A stretch of 64,000 nucleotides of DNA, taken from NCBI GenBank assembly GCA_029982755.1, contig JARRBR010000002.1, positions 1 through 64,000 of the forward strand, given 5' to 3'. Positions 9,448 through 15,538 of this stretch are shown piece after piece. Position 1 is the first letter of the stretch; each line of letters begins with the position of its first letter. The stretch comes from Rhodocyclaceae bacterium (GTDB lineage: Bacteria; Pseudomonadota; Gammaproteobacteria; Burkholderiales; Rhodocyclaceae). The notes under the pieces are model-generated. The model did not search any database. It was not told where the DNA came from and was given only the letters and a program-made list of their open reading frames with translations. The translations under genes were made by a program, and so were the position numbers.

Positions 9448-9824
9448 GCACCGAACTTGCCCGCCGCGCTGCCGCTGGCGACACCAGCCCCGAGGTCTCC
9501 CGCTGGTGGTGCGAGGCCATGCGCCGACACCTCGACGGTGACGACCTCGACCAGGCGCTAAGGCTCGACCGAGCATCGCGCCTGCGCGAGCGCAACCGGG
9601 CGTTGAAGGACGCCGCCGCCCTGCTGGCCGCCGACGATGGCCCTTGGCGCTGTGCCTGCCGCCTGGAGGCCGCGATTCGGCGCCACGAGGCCCGCATTGC
9701 GCCGCTTCTGGCGCGCGACCCGGCAACGACCCTAGCGCCGATAGACGAGGCGCTGCGCCGCGCCTTCGACACCCGGCAGCGCGTACCGACCACGGCCCGC
9801 AATCTGTTCGATCTGATCCGCTGA
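9444..9824 (+). CDS. hypothetical protein (126 aa)
   Basis: ATGA overlap with the small terminase gene. Confidence 0.65.
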   Translation: MSTELARRAAAGDTSPEVSRWWCEAMRRHLDGDDLDQALRLDRASRLRERNRALKDAAALLAADDGPWRCACRLEAAIRRHEARIAPLLARDPATTLAPIDEALRRAFDTRQRVPTTARNLFDLIR

Positions 9825-9900
9825 CGCAACACTGATGCAATAGGCCGAAAGCATCAGCAGGAAGTGGGCAGCATTGGACCGTACCCAATCGGAGACCCCC

Positions 9901-10920
9901 ATGCTGAACCACAATCCCCGCGACATCCTCGCCGCTGGCGCCGACGCCATCGCCGCCGCCTTCAACGTCCCGAACCGCACCCCGCACCCGCTTGTTGATG
10001 AACTGGCCAGCGCGCCGCTGTCGCGCCTGGCCTATGCCGCTGGCCTCGCCATCCGGCCGCAGCAGTCGCACGAAAACGACCGCGCGGTTATGGCTCGCGG
10101 AATGACCTCATCCGACTACGCCGGCCTGCTCGCTTCCGCAAGCACCACGCTTGCAAATCGCCGCTTCGCCGCCGTGGCCGAACATCGCGCGTTCTGCGCG
10201 ACCGTCGAATGCCGCGACTTCAAGCCGATGGAGATCGCCACCGCCGACGTCGACGGCGAGCTGCCCGCCGTAGGCGAGCTGCAAGAAGTCGCCTACGGTC
10301 ACGTGCTGGTTGGCAATGGCGCTACGGCGCAACTGCGCGCCTTCGCCCGTGTGCTGCGCGCCTCGCGCACGCTGATTGTCAATGACGCCGCCGGCATGCT
10401 GGCCGCTGCCGTCGAAAACCTGGGCACCGCCGCTGCGCGCACCGAGGCGCGCGAGGTGTACAGCGTTTTCGAGGCTGATGCGCCGATGGAAGATGGCGAG
10501 CTTCCGTTCCATGCCGACCACGGCAACATCGTCGCAAGTGCGCTCGATGCGACCAGTCTGGGCGCCGCAATGGCCGCGCTGCGCACGATGACGTTGATCG
10601 GTGGCAATCAAGCAGACCTGAGCGCCGCGCACCTTGTTGTTGCTGCCGGCCTCGAGCTGGCCGCCCGCAAGCTGGTGCACGAATCCGGGCTGGCAATCAC
10701 CGTGACCGCATCCGGCCGCCTGGCTACCGGCCGATGGTATCTGCTGCCGAGCCCCGAGGCCGCGCCGACCGTTGCCGTTCTGCGGCTGAAGGGCAGTACC
10801 CAGCCGGTATTGATCGAACCGTGGCAGGAGGAATTCAGCTTCGATGGCGCGGTTATGCGCGGTTCATGCGATACCGGCGCGGTGCTGGTCGCGCGGACCC
10901 TGATCCGTGGGGGAGCGTGA
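9901..10920 (+). CDS. HK97-fold phage major capsid protein
   Basis: HENDRAVMARGMTSSDYAGLLAS...LQEVAYGHVLVGNGATAQLRAFARVLRASRTLIVNDAAGML...GRWYLLPSPEAAPTVAVLRLKGSTQPVLIEPWQEEFSFDGAVMRGSCDTGAVLVARTLIRGG resembles the capsid part of protease-MCP fusion proteins. Confidence 0.85.
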   Translation: MLNHNPRDILAAGADAIAAAFNVPNRTPHPLVDELASAPLSRLAYAAGLAIRPQQSHENDRAVMARGMTSSDYAGLLASASTTLANRRFAAVAEHRAFCATVECRDFKPMEIATADVDGELPAVGELQEVAYGHVLVGNGATAQLRAFARVLRASRTLIVNDAAGMLAAAVENLGTAAARTEAREVYSVFEADAPMEDGELPFHADHGNIVASALDATSLGAAMAALRTMTLIGGNQADLSAAHLVVAAGLELAARKLVHESGLAITVTASGRLATGRWYLLPSPEAAPTVAVLRLKGSTQPVLIEPWQEEFSFDGAVMRGSCDTGAVLVARTLIRGGA

Positions 10921-11387
10921 TGTTCGAGAAATCCGCCGCCGACCGCTATCTGGCCGCCGTCAAGGTGCTGACGAAAGCCGAGGCGGCACACCGCAAGAAC
11001 CTCGACCTGCTCTATCAGGCGATGGACGCAAAGCAAGCGCACCAGGTCACGCCCCTGCGCCGGGACTGCGAACGGTCGGAGCGCGCATTGCAGGACGCAT
11101 TGCAGGCCGCGCACGATGCCCACCGCGCGTACTGGACGCAGCGCCGGGACGCCATACGCGACGAACTCGACCGCGCCGCACTGGTGATTGCCGAATTCGA
11201 CGCCTTTGCGCTGCTCGCTGGTGACCGGGCGCCACACCCGGCGCTGCGGTATCTGCAAGGCCGCGCCCTGGAAGGCCGCACCGCCGCGAACCTGCTCGAC
11301 CAGGACGTGCTGGCGACGCACGGCGTACCACAAGAGGCGCCCGATTCGGCGCTGCTGGAAGACGAGCGCGGCGCTTGGCGACCCTGA
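10920..11387 (+). CDS. hypothetical coiled-coil-type protein (155 aa)
   Basis: Start overlaps the MCP stop (TGATG); long helical, charged sequence. Confidence 0.65.
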   Translation: MFEKSAADRYLAAVKVLTKAEAAHRKNLDLLYQAMDAKQAHQVTPLRRDCERSERALQDALQAAHDAHRAYWTQRRDAIRDELDRAALVIAEFDAFALLAGDRAPHPALRYLQGRALEGRTAANLLDQDVLATHGVPQEAPDSALLEDERGAWRP

Positions 11388-11519
11388 ACACCCTGCGGGG
11401 CGTGAAAAGCCTAGCGGTAGGCACCGGGCGCGGCTGACAGGCTGAAACAGCGCGCAAGGCAGACCACCGGACGCCGATTGGAAACCGGCTGCAAGGTCTG
11501 CCACCCACCGAGACCACCT

Positions 11520-12044
11520 ATGACCTACACCCACCCGCCGCGTGCCGCCCTGGGCCGTATTCATCCGCTGGCCGACGTGCCGGCCGCGATCAAGGGCGCA
11601 TCGTTGGAGCGCACCGCGCACCACGAGGCCGGGCACGTCGTGCTGATGGAGTGGGCCGGACTGACCCCCACGAAGGCGAGTGCATCCGCTGGCAACGGCC
11701 TAGCCGAATGGGATTTGGCCGAGATCGGCGCCGACGATCCGCCCACCGACCATGACCGCCCGCTGGCCGCTGCACAGGCCGCAGCCGTGATGCACGCCGG
11801 CATCTGCGCAGAATTGATCTACGTCGGGCACCGATGGCAGGGCGTGACCGTCCGCATGCGCTCGAAGGATTGGCAGCTCGCGTGCATGCTGCTTGCGCAG
11901 CACTTCGGCCCCGGTCTGGCAGGGCACGGATTCTCACAGCGCACAGCCCTTGCGGTGCTGACGCAGCACTGGCCGCGCGTACAACAGATCGCCGCCCACC
12001 TGATCGAGCATGGCACCTGGAGACCTGAAAATGAGCAGAGCTGA
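11520..12044 (+). CDS. HEAGH-motif protein, M41/FtsH peptidase-domain-like
   Basis: LERTAHHEAGHVVLMEWAGLTP...AAAQAAAVMHAGICAELIYVG resembles the FtsH HEAGH and downstream AAE-type segment. Confidence 0.65.
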   Translation: MTYTHPPRAALGRIHPLADVPAAIKGASLERTAHHEAGHVVLMEWAGLTPTKASASAGNGLAEWDLAEIGADDPPTDHDRPLAAAQAAAVMHAGICAELIYVGHRWQGVTVRMRSKDWQLACMLLAQHFGPGLAGHGFSQRTALAVLTQHWPRVQQIAAHLIEHGTWRPENEQS

Positions 12045-12219
12045 ACGCATCATCGACGAGTGCAAGCGCCGGGAGCTGACAGTAGAGCGCACCGGCAATG
12101 TATGGCGCATCTTCGGGCGTGGCGTGGATATCCGCGTCCTGCACTTGGAACACGTCGACCTGAACGAACTGAACCCGCTGCACCCTGGCCCGCGCACCGC
12201 CTGGCGCGAAGCACGCTGA
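12031..12219 (+). CDS. hypothetical protein (62 aa)
   Basis: MSRAERIIDECKRRELTVERTGNVWRIFGRGVDIRVLHLEHVDLNELNPLHP; overlaps adjacent genes at start and stop. Confidence 0.6.
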   Translation: MSRAERIIDECKRRELTVERTGNVWRIFGRGVDIRVLHLEHVDLNELNPLHPGPRTAWREAR

Positions 12220-12518
12220 TGCGCTGCTGCGCCTGCTGCCGAATGCCCGCCCCGCTGGCTGTCGTGCATCCCGGCGAGATCCACGGCATCGGCGTGACCT
12301 TCGGCCTCTGCGCCCGCTGCGAGCTGGCAAACACCAGGCTTCCGGCCGGTACGCGGCAGAAGCGCCTCAACAGCGCCGCCGACCTGGCCGCACGCGACAC
12401 CAGCGGCCGATTCTGGACCGCTAGATTCCCCGACCAAGACGCCGCCGCACTGGCCGCACACATGCTCGCGCACCCCGACACCGCACCCGATACCGCCGCC
12501 GCCTTGGGCTGGCGGTAG
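12219..12518 (+). CDS. hypothetical protein with Cys clusters (99 aa)
   Basis: MRCCACCRMPAPLAVVHPGEIHGIGVTFGLCARC; overlaps previous stop (TGATG). Confidence 0.55.
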   Translation: MRCCACCRMPAPLAVVHPGEIHGIGVTFGLCARCELANTRLPAGTRQKRLNSAADLAARDTSGRFWTARFPDQDAAALAAHMLAHPDTAPDTAAALGWR

Positions 12519-12571
12519 TGTGCTCAAGACTGAGCGCGCCCCAACCCCCATTGGGGGATGAACCGTGGACA

Positions 12572-12601
12572 GGTGACGCCCTCGCGCGCGCGGGCTTCTC
12601 C
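12572..12601 (+). repeat. 30-bp direct repeat, copy 1
   Basis: ggtgacgccctcgcgcgcgcgggcttctcc, identical to 12633-12662. Confidence 0.95.
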
Positions 12602-12632
12602 GTTCAAGTGGGAAAAATTTCCCGCTTGATCT

Positions 12633-12662
12633 GGTGACGCCCTCGCGCGCGCGGGCTTCTCC
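12633..12662 (+). repeat. 30-bp direct repeat, copy 2
   Basis: Identical to 12572-12601, 61-bp period. Confidence 0.95.
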
Positions 12663-12820
12663 CCCAATGGGGGAAAATCCCACCGAGGCCGACGCCATCG
12701 CGCGCGTGGAGCCGAGCCGTAGCCTTTTCCTCAGACTGAGGACAAGCAACCGCCGCCACGCGCTGGAGCCTTTCCCTGCATTGCAGGTAAGGCCCGACCT
12801 CGCGCGGAGTTCTATCAAAC

Positions 12821-12904
12821 TGGTGCCCGGGACGGGACTCGAACCCGTAAGCCGTAGGCGATGGATTTTAAGTCCACTGCGGTTACCAATTTCGCCACCC
12901 GGGC
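12821..12904 (-). tRNA. complete tRNA-Leu (UAA) carried by the element
   Basis: Reverse complement gcccgggtggcgaaattggtaaccgcagtggacttaaaatccatcgcctacggcttacgggttcgagtcccgtcccgggcacca; full cloverleaf with variable arm and CCA. Confidence 0.96.
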
Positions 12905-12923
12905 AGGGCGCGCATTGTACCAA

Positions 12924-12953
12924 GTGCATAACTTCGTGCGTAAATCGTGCGTA
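12924..12953. repeat. candidate integrase arm-type sites (right end)
   Basis: gtgcata 12924, gtgcgta 12936, gtgcgta 12947 (11-12 bp spacing); matching gtgcgta copies at 3059 and 3071 on the left end. Confidence 0.55.
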
Positions 12954-13079
12954 ATCGACAGCCGCAAAGCACCTCAAATCATCACATCGAACCGCACAAG
13001 GACGAAAAGCACCACGATCAAGGACCAGTAAAACTAAGTGTTATAGCGTGATCCTATGCGCTTCGTTGTGTTCGATATT

Positions 13080-13132
13080 GACTTAAAATCCGCCGCCTCA
13101 AGGCTTACGGGTTCGACCCCCGTCCCGGGCAC
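13080..13132 (+). pseudogene. 3' half of the interrupted tRNA-Leu(UAA) (attR)
   Basis: gacttaaaatccgccgcctcaaggcttacgggttcgacccccgtcccgggcacca; anticodon stem gcgga/tccgc and acceptor gcccggg/cccgggc are only completed by 2981-3019. Confidence 0.93.
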
Positions 13133-13189
13133 CACCTTCCGCGCGTCATGTCCGGCGCGGCACAGCGGGCATCGACCGACGGGGCGCGC

Positions 13190-13774
13190 TCACTCGAGCC
13201 GCTGCGATTCCGCGATCAGCGCACCGAGCAGCTGGAACGCCTTCTCCTCGGAGAGCTTGTCGGCGGCGGAAAGGTTGAGGATGGTCTTGGCCAGCGCCTC
13301 GGCAATCGGGCCGCAGCTCCCCGCGGTCTTGTCGAAGAGCCGGTTGGACGTCGTTCGAGTGGCCGCGTCCTGAATGCTGACGTCCGGACCGATGTCCGGC
13401 TGGGAACGCTCCGGCGGCGGCGTCCGAGCGGGAGCGGCGGCACCGTCGGCACGCAGGCTTCGCCATGCCGGTTCGGGGACGTCGCCCTCGCTATGGCGCT
13501 GATCCAGCCAGCCGCGCACCAGACCCAGTGCGTCCTCGATGGCGAAGGCGAAAGGGTCCGAAACCGGCTTGCGTGCCGACGTCATCAGGCTGATGCGGCT
13601 GCCCGAGGTACCGGCCAGCTGGGCGAGGCGGTTCTTGGTTCCGCGTGCGCCGGTCAGCATGATCAGGTTCAGGCGCCGGTTCTCCAGGGTCTGCTTGCGA
13701 TCGCTCGCCGGCATCCATTCCGCGCGCTGGGCATCGGTCGTGGCCGCTACCGGGTCTTCGACGATATTGGTCAT
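13190..13774 (-). CDS. hypothetical protein (194 aa)
   Basis: MTNIVEDPVAATTDAQRAEWMPASDRKQTLENRRLNLIMLTGARGTKNRLAQLAGTSGSRISLMTS...; no firm family. Confidence 0.65.
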   Translation of the reverse strand: MTNIVEDPVAATTDAQRAEWMPASDRKQTLENRRLNLIMLTGARGTKNRLAQLAGTSGSRISLMTSARKPVSDPFAFAIEDALGLVRGWLDQRHSEGDVPEPAWRSLRADGAAAPARTPPPERSQPDIGPDVSIQDAATRTTSNRLFDKTAGSCGPIAEALAKTILNLSAADKLSEEKAFQLLGALIAESQRLE

Positions 13775-13978
13775 GGAAATCGTGGGCCTGGACGCCCGTC
13801 TTGACGATAGGTGCCGTCGCACTTCAGTGAGGTTCGTCGACGAGCCGCAGGCCGTTCCGGCGCGGGTTTGTCGACCCGGCATCGAGTCTGCATCGCGGCC
13901 TGCACGAGGTCAAGGTTTCGCGGCGTTGCGTCAAGTTACCGAAGATTTACATGACCGACGAGCCTGATGGGATCTTCG

Positions 13979-14752
13979 TCATCGGTTCGCATCGTCGAGG
14001 TCGAACTCGTGATCTAGAACTACCGAGAGGTGGCGCAGCTCGTCGGTGGTGGCGGCAACTTCGGCACGGATGGCGGGGATGTCCCGGCGATCCAGGGCGC
14101 GTTGCAGCCGTCCGAGGCACTCGTCGAGCCTGTCGGCGCCGATCATGGCTGCGGTACCGGTCAGGGTCTGGCACCACGCCTGCAGGTCGCGGTGATCGAG
14201 CGTGCGCGAGGCCAGTTCGAGCCGGGCGATGCGGTCGGGGGCGAGCTCGTAGAACTGGCGCGCGATCTCGCGCTGCAATTGCCAGTCGGGACCGACGAAA
14301 GCCTCGAAGGAGGGGGCGTCGAAGCCCGACGGCGCAGGCTTGGGCGGTGTGGCGCCGGCATCCGGAAGGATCTGCCGGATGAGCTTCTTCAGCAGCGCGG
14401 GGCGTAAGGGCTTGGTGAACACATGGACCTGCGGCAGATTCAGCAGCGGGCGCATGCTCTCGTGGCTGGCCGCACTGACGACCAGGATCGGCACCTCGAC
14501 CAGGCCGTACTTGCGCTTGACGATGTCGAGGAATTCGAAACCATCGAAGCCCGGCATGTGCAGGTCGAGGATGACGAGGTCGGGCCAGTTCTGCGCCAGG
14601 TAGAGCAGGGCATCGTAGCCGTTCTCCGCGCTCGCGATGCTGATGCCGGGCACCGCCGAGAGCAGCGTCTCGCGGTAGAAGGTCGCGTAGAGCGGATCGT
14701 CCTCGACCACGAGGGCCCGCGGTTGGTCGCTTGCGGTGCTCGGCCTGTCCAT
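13979..14752 (-). CDS. response regulator with C-terminal Hpt-like domain
   Basis: ALVVEDDPLYATFYRETLL...DLVILDLHMPGFDGFEFL...FTKPLRP receiver motifs. Confidence 0.88.
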   Translation of the reverse strand: MDRPSTASDQPRALVVEDDPLYATFYRETLLSAVPGISIASAENGYDALLYLAQNWPDLVILDLHMPGFDGFEFLDIVKRKYGLVEVPILVVSAASHESMRPLLNLPQVHVFTKPLRPALLKKLIRQILPDAGATPPKPAPSGFDAPSFEAFVGPDWQLQREIARQFYELAPDRIARLELASRTLDHRDLQAWCQTLTGTAAMIGADRLDECLGRLQRALDRRDIPAIRAEVAATTDELRHLSVVLDHEFDLDDANR

Positions 14753-14770
14753 GCTTGCTGGATACCTGGT

Positions 14771-15532
14771 CTAGTGGGAGGGGCCGACGGCTGCGGTGCC
14801 GCCGTCGAGTTGATCCGCAGTCGTACGCTTGTCGATCCGCTTTCGCAGCGCCACGAGCTGGGGAAATTGCGTGACCGTGACGTCCACGATGGCGGGGTCG
14901 AAGTGCGATCCGCGGCCAGCCTTGATCATGGACAGCACCTCATCCTCGCCGAGTGCCGGGCGGTAGCAGCGGTCCATCATCAGCGCATCGAGGAAATCCG
15001 CGACCGCCACGATGCGGGCGCACAGCGGAATCTCCAGCTCGAGGACGCCGGAGGGATAGCCGCTGCCGTTCCAGCGCTCATGGTGGCCCAGCGCGATCTC
15101 GGCGGCCATCTGCAGCACCGGAACGTCGGTGCCGCCGAGGATCTGGGCGCCGATCAGCGAGTGGGTTTCCATGATCCTGCGCTCGTCCGTGGTCAGCGGA
15201 CCGGGCTTCTTGAGGATGTGGTCGGGAATGCCGATCTTGCTGACGTCGTGCATCGGCGCCGCCTGGACGATCAGTTCGCACCACTCGGCAGCTTGCCCGA
15301 GCGCCTGCGCGAGCACGCCGGACAGCGCGCCGATGCGCTCGATGTGGGCGCCCGTATCCCCGTCCTTGTACTCGGCAGCGAGCGCCAGCTTCGACAGGGT
15401 GATCCGGTGGGCATGTGCGAGCCGCCGGTAGGCCTGCTCCCGCTGCTTGCGCAGCTGGTGCATGTCCTGCACGTAGCGCAGCAGCTGGGACTGGTCGAGA
15501 TCGCTGGCCGGGGATGGGGAAGGGGCTTCCAT
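14771..15532 (-). CDS. HD-GYP domain protein (cyclic-di-GMP phosphodiesterase-type)
   Basis: GDTGAHIERIG...APMHDVSKIGIPDHILKKPGPLT...LGHHERWNGSGYP. Confidence 0.92.
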   Translation of the reverse strand: MEAPSPSPASDLDQSQLLRYVQDMHQLRKQREQAYRRLAHAHRITLSKLALAAEYKDGDTGAHIERIGALSGVLAQALGQAAEWCELIVQAAPMHDVSKIGIPDHILKKPGPLTTDERRIMETHSLIGAQILGGTDVPVLQMAAEIALGHHERWNGSGYPSGVLELEIPLCARIVAVADFLDALMMDRCYRPALGEDEVLSMIKAGRGSHFDPAIVDVTVTQFPQLVALRKRIDKRTTADQLDGGTAAVGPSH

Positions 15533-15538
15533 GCGGGA

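Larger units (their letters stand above)
12522..12787. repeat. array of six short dyad-symmetric elements with GC-rich spacers
   Basis: gctcaagactgagc 12522-12535; cccccattggggg 12545-12557; tcaagtgggaaaaatttcccgcttga 12604-12629; cccccaatggggg 12661-12673; tcctcagactgagga 12728-12742; cctgcattgcagg 12775-12787. Confidence 0.85.
3011..13088. mobile_element. ~10.07-kb integrative element / putative phage satellite inserted in the tRNA-Leu(UAA) anticodon loop
   Basis: 9-bp direct repeat gacttaaaa at both ends, tyrosine integrase next to the left end, phage-type genes (small terminase, major capsid), replacement tRNA near the right end. Confidence 0.9.

Noticed and set aside
12572-12662. CRISPR-like repeat-spacer pattern
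   Set aside because: Only two repeat copies, spacer contains a dyad, no cas genes; not a CRISPR array.
3011-13088. Intact prophage
   Set aside because: Too small and lacking large terminase, portal, tail and lysis genes; satellite/island is a better description.
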